In this document: piece after piece, positions 11,296 through 24,300 of the stretch
Position numbering within the stretch: position 1 is the stretch's first letter
How the letters are laid out: each line of letters starts with the position of its first letter
Assembly: GCA_018417955.1 (NCBI GenBank)
Contig: JACTVC010000009.1
Location: 806,001-870,000 of the forward strand
DNA: 64,000 nucleotides
Reading direction: 5' to 3'
DNA from: Laccaria trichodermophora
Taxonomy: Eukaryota; Basidiomycota; Agaricomycetes; Agaricales; Hydnangiaceae
Position numbers and translations under genes: made by a program
The notes under the pieces: model-generated
What the model was told of the DNA's origin: nothing
Database searches by the model: none
Seen by the model: only the letters and a program-made list of their open reading frames with translations

Positions 11296-14200
11296 TCAAG
11301 CTCGCTTTCCAACAAATTCTCGCCATGACCGAATCTCAGAAGGAATTCGGCCTTCAGTATAACCTCTGAGGCCACCTTGCGGTATTTTCTTTGCAAGACT
11401 CTCCACAAAGAGCTGTGCGGTCTTTGCATTGTTCAATAACGGGAGACCAAAGTCGACAGCGTTCCTATAGGGGGACTGAGCTGGCGACATAAAGGACTAC
11501 ATATGAACGTACCTGCGAGCGACGTAGTCTTCATCAGTGAAGGTTGTACCGCGAGCTTTGGCAAGGTTGATGACGCATTGAATCTCGAATTCGTCGAATA
11601 CCATACGGAGTTTTCGTTTGTCTGATTTTGGGAAGAAGATACGTTTCGCTGCCACGTAAGGAATCGAATTCAAGAACTCTTCCACAACCGGAGAAGAGCA
11701 GTAAAGCTTGAAACCAAGTTCGATGAGTTGTTTTGAGATAGCAACCATTTCAGGCTTGGTGATGTCTCCACCAATGAGCACGCCTGATCCCGCCCGGGGA
11801 ACCTTGAACCCTGTTGTGCTGAGCAAGGAGGCCCAATAGGCTTCGTGAATGTCTTTGCCGAAGCTCGCGACTTCACCAGTACTTGCCATTTCTGGGTATC
11901 TGTAAGCTACGAGTGGTCATGGAGCAAGAAAATTGAGACCGACCAACTCCTAAGAAAGGATCTGCACCGCCTAGCCGTGTCCAAGAGAATTGAGCAACTT
12001 TAATAGCAGTATAGTCCCGAGGTTCGTTCATAATGTCGACGGGCTCCGGTACGCCTTCATCGACGATCGCGGCGGTTGCGGTATTGATGAAATTATGGGC
12101 AAGAACCTTCGATACGAAAGGGAACGACCTAGATGCACGAAGGTTGCATTCAATAACTTTGAGATCTGCTTCCCCTTTTCCATCTTCTGCGGGTTTTCTG
12201 ATAATTTGCATGTTGTATGGGCCAGAAATCTTGAATGCCGCAGCAACCTTTTCCGCTATGGTTTTTAGGCGAGCCATATCGCTGGGGGGTAGAGAGAAAG
12301 GCGGCAAAACAAGTGTTGCGTCCCCGGAATGGACTCCGGCATTCTCAACGTGCTCGGAAACAGCATGGACGATAAGTTTGCCTTTGTGCGCTACGGCGTC
12401 AATATCAATTTCTTGGGCTCCGTTGATGAACTTGGTGATAACCACAGGGTGGAGGGGAGAAACAGATGCGGCGGCTGAGAGGTTGTATTCAAGAGCTGCT
12501 TCCTCATACACAACGTTCATAGCTGCCCCTGAAAGAACGTAGGATGGTCGAATCAAAACGGGGTAGCTAGTGGAGTATTCTGTCAGCAAAGTGATGACAG
12601 CGGAATGACTTGATACTCACGTCACTTTGTTGGCGAACTCCTTTGCCGCTTCTAATGATGTAGCTTCAACCCATTCTGGTTGGTCAACTCCAATGCTATC
12701 TAGAACCGATGAAAATTTGTGGCGATCCTCAGCCGTGTCAATCTGTTCGGGATCGGTGCCCAAGACATTGACGCCGTTGTGTTTGAGTCGGAGGGCAATA
12801 TTTTGAGGTAGTTGCCCTGTTTAGGGAGAGTATTAGCAGGAAACTAGAGAGGACGACGCACATACCGCCAACACTGACAATGACTCCTTGCGACTGTTCT
12901 AGTTCATAGATATCCATGACGCGCTCGAAGCCAAGCTCTTCAAAGTAGAGCCTATCAGCTTCGTCGAAATCAGTGGACACTGTTTCGGGATTGTAGTTGA
13001 TCATAATTGTTCGTTTGCCCATGTCCCTAAGTTTACGTGCACATGTCACCGCACACCAGTCGAATTCCACGCTGCTGCCGATGCGATAGACACCACTGCC
13101 AAGAACCATTGTTCCGTGTTCGTCAAAGTTGACATCGTGCTCGGTTGCGTTGTAGGTCGTGTAAAGGTAGTTGGTGTGTGCAGGATATTCAGCAGCGAGG
13201 GTATCGATGCGCTTGACGAAGGGGGTAATTCCTAGAGATTTTCGATGGGCTCGAACAACATCCTCGGTAGCTCCAATTATATCGGCGATTTGGATATCAG
13301 CGAAACCCATGCGCTTGGCTCGCTGCATGAGTGCGTAGTCAATGCTCTCGATTGAGCCCGCGGCTTTTAAAGCATGATGAGTTTGGACGATGTTGTCTAT
13401 TTTATACAGGTACCACTGTTAAAACTGAGTAAAATTATTCTCGTGTATCAGTCATGAACGAACCTTGTCAATCTTGGTCAAGTCATGGAGCTTATCAACC
13501 GAGTAGTTCTTTCGGAACATTGCATATGCGATGGCAAAAAGCCTCATATCTGTAGGCCGGGTTAAAGCTTTGTCTAGATCTTCAGGTTCGATAACAACTT
13601 CAAAGCCCTTCCACCGAGGGTCGACTTGGCGAATTGCTTTTTGCAAGCTCTCCTCAAAAGTACGACCGATGGCCATGACTTCACCGACTGACTTCATGGA
13701 AGAACCGACCTCCCGGTTGACCTGTGAGGAGAACTTAGCCAGATCCCATTTGGGAATCTTCGTCACGATGTAGTCCAGAGAAGGCTCAAAACACGCAGTT
13801 GTGGTCTTGGTGACGGCGTTCGGGAGTTCCGGAAGGGTATGGCCAAGGGCAATCTTCGCAGCTGTGTAGGCGAGTGGATAGCCAGTTGCCTTGGAAGCAA
13901 GGGCGCTTCCTAGGATGTCAGAGCGTCTTATATACCAACGGTATCCAAAACTAACCTTGAGCGGCTTAACCTGAATGAATAACGTCAAAAGGCCACTCCA
14001 TAACATGTAGCGTGATCCATACCGAGCGTTGACCTCAATGACACAATATTCCCTCGATGTTGGGTTGAGGGCGTATTGAATATTGCATTCCCCAACTACT
14101 CCAAGATGTCGAATGACCTTTAATGCAGCACTTCGGAGCATATGATATTCATCGTCCGGCAAAGTTTGTGAAGGTGCGACAACAATTGAATCACCAGTGT

Positions 14201-15251
14201 GGGTACCAAGGGGGTCGAAATTCTCCATGTTACAGCAGATGATAGTGTTCTAATCAAAATTTATGAGGGTGAGGGTCTCCGGGTCGAATAAAGGTACACA
14301 CATCTGCCGCGTCGCGAACGACCTCGTACTCCAACTCTTTCCAACCTTTCATACTTCTCTCGATGAGGACTTGAGGACTCAAGCTCAGACCCTTGGCAGC
14401 GAGATCACTTAATTCATCCGGATTGTTAGCGAAGCCCGAACCAAGGCCCCCAAGAGTGAAGGCAGAACGCAAAATGACGGGGTATCCGATTACCTCGGCA
14501 GCCTCAAGTGCTGCGTTGACAGAGGAAACAGCGGTGGACTGGGCGACAGGGATATCAATTTCTAAAATAAAACGTGATGAGAGACAAGTGTTTAGCACTT
14601 TACAATTCCCTACCTACCCTTTAAAGCCTGAACGAAGAGGTCACGATCTTCGGACACCTCGAGAGTGTGAATTGGAGTTCCTAGAACCTTGACGCCTAGA
14701 CGCTCTAGCACACCCATACGATCGAGTTCAATTCCGACGTTCAAGGCACTCTGCCCTCCAAAAGTAAGAAGAATGCCATCTGGACGTTCTTTTTCCAAAA
14801 CATAGGCAACATAATCTGCCGTGATAGGTAGGAAGTAAACCTCTGAGGCCAATTCGTGAGAAGTTTGCCATGTAGCAATATTCGGGTTGATGAGAACAGC
14901 AGAAACGCCCTCCTCGCTAAGAGCCTTCAAAGCCTGGGAACCTGAGTAGTCGAATTCGCCGGCCTGACCAATGCTCAAGCCACCACTGCCGACAACTACA
15001 ACCTTTTGAACGTTGGGCCGTGGTAAATTTGGCAGAACTTTGGCAGATATTTTCCTGGCAAGTTCTGAGGGGGAATTGATGACATGTTCGCCATCTTTTG
15101 GAGCGTAGGCACCAACAGCAGGTGCGGCAACGGCGCGAAGGGGTTTAGAAGCGGCTAAAGCGAATCGAGATGTTGGGGTAGTATGAAAAGAACGTCCGGA
15201 CCGCACAACAAGACTTCGTCGCCCCAGGGACTGGAGTCGAGTGAGACTCAT
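11296..15251 (-). CDS. CPA2: carbamoyl-phosphate synthase, arginine-specific, large chain (mitochondrial)
   Basis: Makes carbamoyl phosphate from bicarbonate, ATP and glutamine-derived ammonia for arginine synthesis. The N-terminus is an Arg/Ser-rich mitochondrial presequence ([17 protein letters not shown]). Next come [20 protein letters not shown] and [16 protein letters not shown] of the first half, and the ATP-grasp motifs [17 protein letters not shown] and VIEVNARLSRSSALASK. The second half has [27 protein letters not shown] and an allosteric C-terminal domain ending REFVGKRA at 11296. About 11 exons are needed. One is only 15 nt long (13956-13970) and encodes the middle of the NARLSRSS motif. 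No break was seen. The promoter holds a TGACTCA box, which suits general amino-acid control. The short companion subunit (CPA1) is not in the window. Confidence 0.95.
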
Positions 15252-15292
15252 GGCTGAGTGGGCCCGAGGATGAAGATGTAAGTATGCGAAGG

Positions 15293-15300
15293 GTATATAA
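15293..15300 (-). promoter_or_regulatory. TATA box of CPA2
   Basis: On the minus strand TTATATACCC lies about 45 nt upstream of the CPA2 start codon. Called by sequence and position only. Confidence 0.45.
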
Positions 15301-15345
15301 CTTCAACGAAGTTTTTTTGAACACCTAACCTTAAAAGAGTTCTTA

Positions 15346-15352
15346 TGACTCA
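15346..15352 (-). promoter_or_regulatory. Gcn4/Cpc1-type TGACTCA box upstream of CPA2
   Basis: The palindromic-type element TGACTCA lies 95 bp upstream of the CPA2 ATG, next to CACGTG at 15355-15360. TGACTCA is the known binding site of the fungal general-control activator Gcn4/Cpc1, which drives amino-acid biosynthesis genes including carbamoyl-phosphate synthase. Function here is inferred from that match and the target gene. Confidence 0.6.
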
Positions 15353-15360
15353 CTCACGTG

Positions 15361-16099
15361 CCTGACGTGCTTGGGAACTCAAATGACCTCTTCTTCTCCA
15401 ACTGTCGACAGCTGTCGACACGACGACACCGCGTCAGCTGCTTCATTTTATATATTCACAGGTACTCATAGAGTGCTGCTGTGAGAACTCCTGGCGGTCA
15501 CCTACACGGCATTGATCATGAATTTCTGCCGAGACAAGTCACACGACATGCAGAATTTCGAATGCACGACTCTACGATCTATCTCTTCTGTCCATGTAGA
15601 CATGTTGGACTATCAAGATCGAACGGCAGAACCAATCGCCTACCTGGAGTTCGCCTGTTGATTGACTTAAAATTTGTTCATTGCTCGATCATCGAAAATA
15701 ATTCTATTTTTGTCATACCTTAGATCGAAAATTTCCAAGTAGCTGCAAGATTCGCCCCTTCACCCCCTCCTCACTCCTTCAAATTTTGCAACTCTGTCTC
15801 CCATCGGCGCTGGCTCGTCTCTTGGAGATTTCATTTGGCAAACCCCGTGTCTCTGTGCATTTAACAACACGCACAAACTCTCCCAACACATGGTCAGTTG
15901 AACCAAGTTCCCATCAAAGAGGCCCCTGTTATGGCATCTATCGGGGGCAGTACTGCCCAAACCTGCATATTACGAGCAAGCGTACAAACCAACATGGTTT
16001 ACGCGCTTTCTATATCTGTAATTGCATTTTTTGGACTACTTACCTGCCTCGAGGATGGAGGGTGGATGAAACATGTTCAACACCCATGTTTGACTTTGC
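15361..16099. other. intergenic region between CPA2 and the TmpA-like gene
   Basis: No clear gene. A short plus-strand frame from ATG 15931 (MASIGGSTAQTC) encodes one hydrophobic stretch and could be an extra 5' exon of the TmpA-like gene, with an intron before 16134, but I could not decide. The rest is probably divergent promoter sequence. Confidence 0.5.
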
Positions 16100-18687
16100 A
16101 TGAAAGCCGTCGATTCGATATATCCTGCTAACAGTCGTCCTTACTTCCCCCAGGATCCACGCTCTCTACAATCATCAAAGTCAAGTTCTGCCGTCTGCAA
16201 TTGTCACTCACAGGGGGAGATGCCGGTTACCGTACCCTCGAGCGAAATCTCTCAACAACGTAACTTGGAGAACTCTCAGGGAGTTCCCAGACCTAGACAT
16301 TCGCAACGCAGCGGAGGGAACAGCAGGCCTATCGATGTTACCCGCAGAAATAATCTGAGCTGGACTCAGCGGGTCACTGTTCTTTCGATACCTCTGTCCT
16401 CTCCAACGGAACCTCCAAGAGCACTGGAGCGAAACCGTGTAACTATGCTAGTCATGCCTTCCTCGTCTCTTGACGATGCGGAGTTGGGAATACCGGACCA
16501 GGACTCTTTCGCTAGGCCCAGATCCCACAGGTCTTTCGCCACACGATCGCTAGCTTCTGACCGTGCGATGGCCCCGCCTGAAGTAAGAGCCGCTGCTACG
16601 TTTCGGTCTTCCATAGTATACCGCTCCAATGACGACCCCCCAAATACCACATCGGTTCCTAAAGACGACCTTTTGAAAGACACGTTGGTCACTCAGAAAA
16701 TCCCGAGGAAACGGATTGTCAAGAGAGCTAGTAGATGGATTAGATGTCAGCTTTGGTTTAATACATATCGGTATGGCTCAATTTTTCAGGTTATCTTTTG
16801 CTGAACTTTTGTCAGTAAATTCTTTACAACCGTGTTGGCCTTCAACCTACTTGGTCTCATCTTGGCCGCGACGGGTGTGTGGTCGTATCCAAGACATTAT
16901 ACTGGCGCGTTCATCCTGGGAAATCTATACATTGCTATTCTCGTTCGCAACGAGCTGTTTGGACGGTTTTTATACTTATTCGTGAATACTTTATTTGCAA
17001 AGGTGAGTCTGATTGAGGAATCTCTTAGTCTTGCTTTACATCCTCTCACCTTCAGTGGTCCCCGCTTGGATTCCGTTTGGCGTGCACATCTGCCCTTCAA
17101 CACCTCGGCGGTATCCACTCTGGATGTGCCATTTCAGGATTCATTTGGTTTGTATTTCGGGTTGTCATATTGTTCATAAACCACTCGAACATCCACGATG
17201 CAATCATCGCCATGGGTGTGGTAACGAACGTCGTCATTGGCCTCTCCATCGTCTCTGCGGTTCCTTGGGTTCGCAATACGCACCACAAGTAAGCACTCCA
17301 CTCGACAACGTTACGTCTTTTCATTCACCAAATACAGCGTCTTCGAGCGACACCATCGTTTTCTGGGCTGGTAAGATACAAGTCCACGTAATACGCATAT
17401 CTCTGATATGCGCTCATACAATCAACTTCCTAGGGCTGCTTTAATTTTCAGTGAGGATTCCTCTTGTACAAAAATCTTTGTCTTATTGTTCTGCTTCAAG
17501 CATGGATCTTCGTCATCCTGGGAGACAGCTACGATTCAAAAACCCACACCTGGAACCGTGGTGCCAGCATTTTTCGGCAGCAAGACTTTTGGTTTGCTAT
17601 GGGAATGACTGCCTTGTAAGTCTAATATCTAGCTTGATGATCCTATGACTTACATCATTTTTGCCAGCATTCTGACTCCGTGGCTGACAATTCGGGAAGT
17701 TGACGTGCACGTCGAAATTGTAGGTCTTCATCACTAGCCATCCAAACCGGTTTTTCCTGACAAACTTCGTAGCCATCTCCAAAGGTGGCTGTCCTCCGGT
17801 TCAAACGGGGAATGCAGCAGGGATTGCTGACGAGAATAAGCCGAAGTGCCATTTTGGAGTATCATGCATTTGGGATCATCTCGTGAGCATTAACCTCTTA
17901 TTTGTCTTGTATTCGCTTTACGCTGTGTAACAGGGAAGGGACGAGCTCCGACGTTCATTACCTCATCTGCGGAGTACAAGGTGATTTCACAAAGTCGCTT
18001 GTAGAAAGCCCACCGACGCGAATCTGGACACGTCAATTGAAGGTGAGAGTCACTCTAACAGATGAATCGGAGTTGTTCGCTCAATGTTCCAAAGTTTGCC
18101 GGGGTAGCGAACACATCTACACTTTACAAACGTGGGATCCGAGTTTGTACTGGGACGGGTCTTGGTGCCGCGCTTTCGACGTGTTTACAGGTATGGTCTG
18201 AAAAGGACAATGTCCGATTAGAGACTAATGAGATTTCTCATTGGAAGAGTTCCGACTGGTGAGGACGTCCATCCCATTCGAGAAATACCTGCTCTGACTT
18301 TTTTCCATTAGGTACCTGATCTGGATCGGTTCTGATCAAGAAAAGACTTTCGGGCCAACCATCTCAGGACTTATCCACCGAAACTTAGGCCCCGAGCGCG
18401 TCACACTCTGGGATTCCAAGAAGCGAGGTGAGGCTGGAGTTTAGAGGGGAACGCATGAGACTGAACGCATGCCTAGGTGGACGACCAGATGTCATGGAAC
18501 TCATCAAAGAAGCGTACCACTCTTGGGGTGCGGAAGTTGTTTTCATCACCTCTAACCTTCAAGGGAACACAGAAATGATGGAAGGATGCAAGGAAGCTGG
18601 CATTCCTGCTTTCGTGAGTAACTTAATTTGTGTCGTTTTTTTTACATCACGCTGTCATTCTACCAGGGTACCTTGTGGGATTTTTGA
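16100..18687 (+). CDS. TmpA-like integral membrane flavoprotein (ferric-reductase-related)
   Basis: The N-terminal part (16100-16770) is hydrophilic and rich in Ser and Arg. Several exons then encode membrane spans: FFTTVLAFNLLGLILAATGV, GAFILGNLYIAILV, HSGCAISGFIWFVF, IIAMGVVTNVVIGLSIVSAV and, after VFERHHRFLGW, a further span. A soluble C-terminal half follows, with FWFAMGMTAL, LTPWLTIREVDVHVE, a nucleotide-binding glycine motif in RVCTGTGLGAALS, LIWIGSDQEKTFGPTISGLI and VVFITSNLQGNTEMMEG, ending GTLWDF at 18687. This arrangement matches the fungal family of putative membrane flavoproteins that includes Aspergillus nidulans TmpA, linked there to developmental signalling. The true start is uncertain (16100 or an upstream exon near 15931), and several intron joins are approximate. 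Its substrate is unknown. It could be annotated simply as a ferric-reductase-like protein. Confidence 0.75.
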
Positions 18688-18820
18688 ACAAGAGGAAGAC
18701 CTGAAATGTATTTACAAGTGTATTGTATGTAGCCTTGCACAAGTACGCACCCCGACAGTCGTTGTATCTTGGTATATTTTGCAGAAAAAAGAATTCACGA
18801 GAATCCAGCCACCCAGTCTG

Positions 18821-19996
18821 TCAAACCTCAGTTTTGTCCTCCAAGGGGGGAAGTGTGGATGAATTCTCTCGGGCATCAGAAGCAACCTGAGCTGGAGCTG
18901 GCGGAGCGATGAAGATATTGTTTTGATACCATCTAAGCTCTGAGAAAGATTAAGAATAGCGATAGTCCATTGCAATGGAACAATACCTTGGATAGAACCC
19001 CGAATGTCATCCAGCGCACTAAAAAGAATGAGCGTTGGTGGCACAGATCAACAATTGTTTTTACCGATGAGAACTCTCGCTTAGACGAGGGAGCCCAAGG
19101 TGAGGATACCATCGGCGAGATATTTCCTAAGGATATAGTTCAACAGAATGGCATACTCGGTAAATCAGACTGCACCTTCACTGAAGAGACATCTATAGAC
19201 GAGAATGGTCACTACTCTTCATTCCATTGATAGAGTAAACTCGAATGCTTGCCAATAATACTATGGAGGAAGTAGTCCGTCAGTCTTGATATCAGATTAA
19301 ACGAGAGAGAGAGAGACCGATAGTGTAGCCAGTCAATAACTCCTGGCATCTCTTCAACCAAAAACGAACGATCGGCATGAACGGAATTTCCTGCTAGGAC
19401 GCCAACGCGTTGCTTGGGTATCCACTTCTTGATATATGCAAGGACTGCTTTTGAGACGTCTTCGGTGGTGTGTGGCGACTTGAGGCAGGCCTGTGTAAGG
19501 CCAGACTGTAGGAGGGGTTACTAACGGTCACCACAGATGCTTGGGAGACGTGCGTTTCCATGCTGCCTAGTACACCAAGAGTCCATCCTATTTCCTTTCC
19601 ATGCGTAAGAGGGACACGTCAAAACTGTACTTTGCAGCGTTTACAGACCTTTCCAGCACGGATTTCTCAGTTTTGATCACAAACTCCAACCCTTCGTCAA
19701 CGATTTTAAGGTTCCCATCCGTTATAAGGACCTGTATTACACCTATTTAAGAGAATAAAACAGGACACGAAAGCCCAAGAAATACGCACTGCAATCTCCA
19801 GAATCTTGTCTTTCCGAGGATTCAACCCAGTCATTTCGCAGTCTATCCAGACTATAGGACCGTCATAGAAATCGAGAGGTTGTATGGGTGTTGCCATTTT
19901 TCTGGCGAATCTGTGAAGTCGAAGAGAGGGATGTCCGATGCGAGGGTCAAAGGAGGCGCTTCTGCAGTGTCGCAGCAAAGCAAGACTCCGTAGCAT
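18821..19996 (-). CDS. REX2: oligoribonuclease (REXO2/Rex2 type), mitochondrial
   Basis: A DEDDh 3'-5' exonuclease that removes short oligoribonucleotides. ATG 19996 opens an Arg-rich presequence ([16 protein letters not shown]); a second in-frame ATG just before the domain ([13 protein letters not shown]) could give a cytosolic form. Motifs seen are [20 protein letters not shown] (first two acidic ligands), [56 protein letters not shown] (catalytic end) and [20 protein letters not shown]. The protein ends [10 protein letters not shown] at 18821. The join between HYR (codon ends 19318) and DVSSVK (about 19182-19205) has no clean phase-matched GT-AG intron that I could find, so either an unusual splice, a small insertion or a lesion is present there. 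It is head-to-head with PTAR1, with 44 bp between start codons. Confidence 0.88.
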
Positions 19997-20040
19997 GTAT
20001 GTAGAAGACTCGAAATAAAATGATTTATTTTTAGTTACGC

Positions 20041-21148
20041 ATGTTGTACGAAGCAGCGCCCCTTGTTCTCAAACTTTTTGAGCTCATAAATCAGCCACCG
20101 TGTGTTTCTTTCCATCTCGTCGCATTCCAGCTCACTCTTCGCGTAAATATACAGAAAAACAATTGAAATTCTTCCAGGTGACCTGGAACAGTGGCTGTCA
20201 GCTGAACTTCCCTTGGAATCACCCCAACCTTCTGCCGATTTCCCATTCGTCTTCGTCGAGGGCAACCTCGGCATCCCGAAGAAAGTTCTATATGCTCTTT
20301 ACCTAACTGCGATAGCCGTTCCTCGCAACGCAGACCCACATCATGCAAAGGCTTCCACTTGTGTCACCCTTCTTCTCAATCCTGCTCATCAAACCGCTCT
20401 GAACTCGCGAAAGCGACTTGTCCTTGCTGGACTCCTATCTCCAGAAAAAGAGCTGGAATTTACAGGACTCCTCTTGCGCGGATCCCCCGATTGTGCCAAA
20501 CAGTCCGTTCTTTGGGATCACCGCAGGTGGTGCTTTAAGCGCCTCTATGATTCCCTCGGCTCCGTCAACACCCAGATGCCATTGCCGCTGTTCCATGAAT
20601 GGTATATTCCAGAGGAATTGAAATTACTGCCGAAAATACCCCAAAGCGTCATTCGGGACGAATTCTGCATCATAGCGCACACCTGTGAGACGTATCCACG
20701 AAATTATCATGCCTGGAACCATAGGCACTTCATAGTTGGTATCTGCTATGCTTTAGGGGGAGCCATTGACGAGGGTTCTGAGGAGTATTGGAATATCCTA
20801 ATCGAGGAACACACAAACCTACGGCGCTGGATCGACCTGCATGTTTCTGATTACTCGTCGATGCACTCCTATGGACAGACGCAGAAACTTATAGACCATC
20901 TCGTTTCCTCTTCTTTCCCTCATGCGACTGAATCTGCAATTAGTTCCCTCCCATCTTTTTCCAACCATGCTCTGCTCCTTGTAACTCATTACCCTTCTCA
21001 CGAATCCCTCTGGATGTTTTTGCGGATCGCACTTGGCCAAATGCCAGCTCATAATAGAAGAGTGATTCTAGAGGACATGCAGGCAAGCTCAACGTCAAAC
21101 GAAGAGATCCGCCAAACACTACGCTGGTTTGGTTATAGTAACTCCTAG
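20041..21148 (+). CDS. PTAR1-like protein (prenyltransferase alpha-subunit repeat)
   Basis: Two exons with one intron at 20100-20154. The joined start reads [20 protein letters not shown] and continues [19 protein letters not shown]. The body has alpha-subunit-type repeats: [36 protein letters not shown] and [14 protein letters not shown]. These are the W-x-H-R-R-W and P-R-N-Y-x-A-W-x-H-R signatures of protein prenyltransferase alpha subunits. Length (about 350 residues) and divergence fit PTAR1, known in animals as the alpha subunit of a third geranylgeranyltransferase (GGTase III), rather than farnesyl- or Rab-transferase alpha. Enzyme partner and substrate in this fungus are inferred only. 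It shares a very short divergent promoter with the oligoribonuclease. Confidence 0.82.
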
Positions 21149-21392
21149 AGTGATTTAAGCGAGGCGATCGTACATATGTGAATGTCCATTAGGGTGTTCG
21201 TATAGTCTTCATGGTACAGTGTACTTGAAGAGGATTTTGGCACTTCACTTAGTCCCGTGACAATCTACGTGTCGCAGGAATTATTCTGATGTCAATGAAT
21301 TTCAACGTATGTACGCGTCTTGAATTTTAACGTCAAGCACCGTTCCACGACTCAGTGCCTACGTCGGTTCATACCGCTTCTATTCTATCGCC

Positions 21393-24300
21393 ATGAAGAC
21401 TAGAAACCCACTTTGCCCAAGAAAGGCTGCGTGGCTAGCCTTTGGCCTCGTGGTTCTTGCAACAACTTCCGCTGGACAGGATTCTGGGACGGACCGGCAC
21501 TCTCTCTCTGAATCTACTCATGTACATTCATCATTGCCCATCCATGTTTTGTTTTAATTCAACACCACTCAGACCTTCACGAATCCAACTCCTCCAGCTG
21601 TGAGCGTACCTGTGGTGTCCACGCATGGCAGTCAACCAGTGCTCAAGAGCGACCAGCACGAAGTACGGAGTCCTTTGCATACTAACCTTTGTCTACGTTA
21701 AATTCAAACAGGTCGTTGCGCAATCCGAACATGATTTGGCTCAAGCGGCAGAAGGTGTGGGTACTCGTTCTGTGGGATTCTGGCTCCTGACATTTGGTCG
21801 ATCAGCTGCGCGTGCGTATAAACAAGCGATGACTACCCTTGCGACGTTAAGAGCACATACACCGCAACATACATCCGATCCGTCTCTAGCCGCGGGAAGT
21901 GGCAACTCAAAATCAATATTTTCTTCCTTTCTTCCCAATTTACAAGGGCAGGGTCCCATCGCAAGCGCTGTTCGCATAATCCTCAAGTTGCATCACCACA
22001 CATTTCGTCGTATATCCACCGGATTCAGTCAAGAAGGCTTGGGTTTGGGTTCAAAAAAGAAAGACGATGAGCTGCGCGGGAAAGCCATCAAGGTTGTCGA
22101 TTTGCTTCAACATTCTGCTGAGCTGGGAAACATGGATGCACTCTACACACTCGCTCAGATATCTCTAGTAATATTTCTAAGTCTCTTTTCATTTCTTCAG
22201 GTCTCATTATCACATGCAGTTCCCACCGACACAACATTTCCCCCCAGATCCTAAACTGGCCTACGAAGCTCTTGTTACACATGCAAGTCAAACAGGCAAT
22301 GCCACCTCTCAATCATATCTCGCTTTTTTTTATGCCACAGGTTACCACGGAGTTTTGCCCGTAGATCAAGGAAAAGCGCAACTTTATTCCACTTTTGCGG
22401 CAAACGGTGGTGACAAAGGTGCACAAATGGCTCTCGGTTATCGCTACTGGACTGGCATTGGTACTTCGGAGAGCTGTGAGCGAGCTGTGGCCTGGTATGG
22501 GAGTGCTGCTGAACAAGGTCACATTCAAAACTTTTATGCCTATCAGCAAGTTTGCTGACTTCCGTTTTTTCAGCCATGGCTAAGTTTCTCTCAGGGCCCC
22601 CTGGGGGGCGTACGTTGCCCCAGACTGCGACACGACTCTCTGATCTGGCTGGTGGTATCTATGGACCTGGTGCTAGTGTTGCTTCCACCGGCTTGAACAC
22701 TCAACGACCCGCGATTAAAGCCGGTATCGCGCGAGCCGCTGGGGAGACGTGGGAGGATGTTTTAGAATATTACCTTGTAAGTCGTTCTTTTACAGCTGAA
22801 ACGGCACATTAAAATTGTTTGCAGTTTAACGCTGACCGCGGCGAAATTGATTTTGCCTACCGTCTTGGAAAAATATTCTATCAAGGGAGCATATACGCTT
22901 CAGGCGGCGGAATTGCGTCTGGAAGCGAGGGTGTGGGTGCTATTCCTCGCAACTACAAGATTGCGCGTCACTACTTCCTTCTCATTGCGCGACAAGTCTG
23001 GCCACATGACCCACCTAACGCCATGCAAGTTAAGGACGAACACAAGCCAGTTGGATATGCTGCGGCAAGTGCGGCGTACCTTGGTCGTATGTATCTTCGC
23101 GGTGAGGGTGTGAAAGCTGATCACGCACTGGCGAAACTTTGGTTTGAGCGAGGGGCAGATCATGGTGATCGTGAGTGCCATAATGGTCTAGGCATCATGT
23201 ATCGCGACGGGTTGGTTCCGGGTGGTCGGGCGGACATGAAATTAGCCCTCGCTCATTTCAACGCAGCGGCTGGACAGGAACTTCCAGAGGCACAAGTGAA
23301 TTTGGGAAAACATCACTACTGTAAGCCATTAACCATCTCTCAAACATTGTATGAAATCAAGTTCTTTAGATCGTGGTGAACTCACTCTTGCTACTACGTA
23401 TTTCGAAAACGCTGTGAGGAGTGGCTCACCGTTTGAAGCATACTATTACTTAGGCGAAATCCACTCTGCGCAAGCAGCCGCTCCTAATATGCCTCCACAT
23501 GTGGTATCAAGCTCCTGCGCGATGGCCGTCTCTTTCTACAAGCTTGTATCTGAGCGAGGTGTTTGGGACGACGATTTGTTAAGAGACGCCGAGATTGCCT
23601 GGATCGCAGGAAGTGACCAAAGCAAAGAAACCGCCATGTTGAAATGGTGGATCGCAGCAGAACGTGGTTTCGAAATTGCGCAAAACAATCTGGCGTACGT
23701 GTTAGATCAAGGTTCGTACCTTGTTTATGAATTTGTTGTCTAACACTCATTCCGAGATAGACAAAAGTATCCTGCGTCTTACACGCTTTTCGCCTAACGT
23801 TCCGTCGAACGACAGCGCACAGCTAGCCCTGACACAGTGGATTCGTGCAGCAGCCCAACGGAACGTTGATGCCCTTGTCAAAGTTGGAGATTATTACTAT
23901 CATGGACTCGGAGTCTCTGCAGACGAGTCGCAGGCATCCAGGCTCGAAAAAGCTGCAAGATATTATCAATCAGCTTCTGATACTCAGATGAGCGCTTTAG
24001 CCATGTGGAACCTAGGCTGGATGTATGAGAATGGAGTTGGCGTTCCCCAGGTAAGAGACATTGCGCGTCTTCGCTTGGGCATTCTGATGACATTGTAAGC
24101 ATAGGATTTCCATCTTGCTAAACGACACTATGATCTAGCGCTGGAAACGAACTCAGAAGCTTATTTGCCTGTCGTACTTTCTCTGTGGAAGCTCTATACG
24201 AAAAGCATCTGGCATACTTTGATGGGTGGCAAAGGGGGGCTTAACATTTGGGACCTTGAAGAAGACGAAAAAAGTGCGTTCTTTTTTTTCGCTCGAACAC

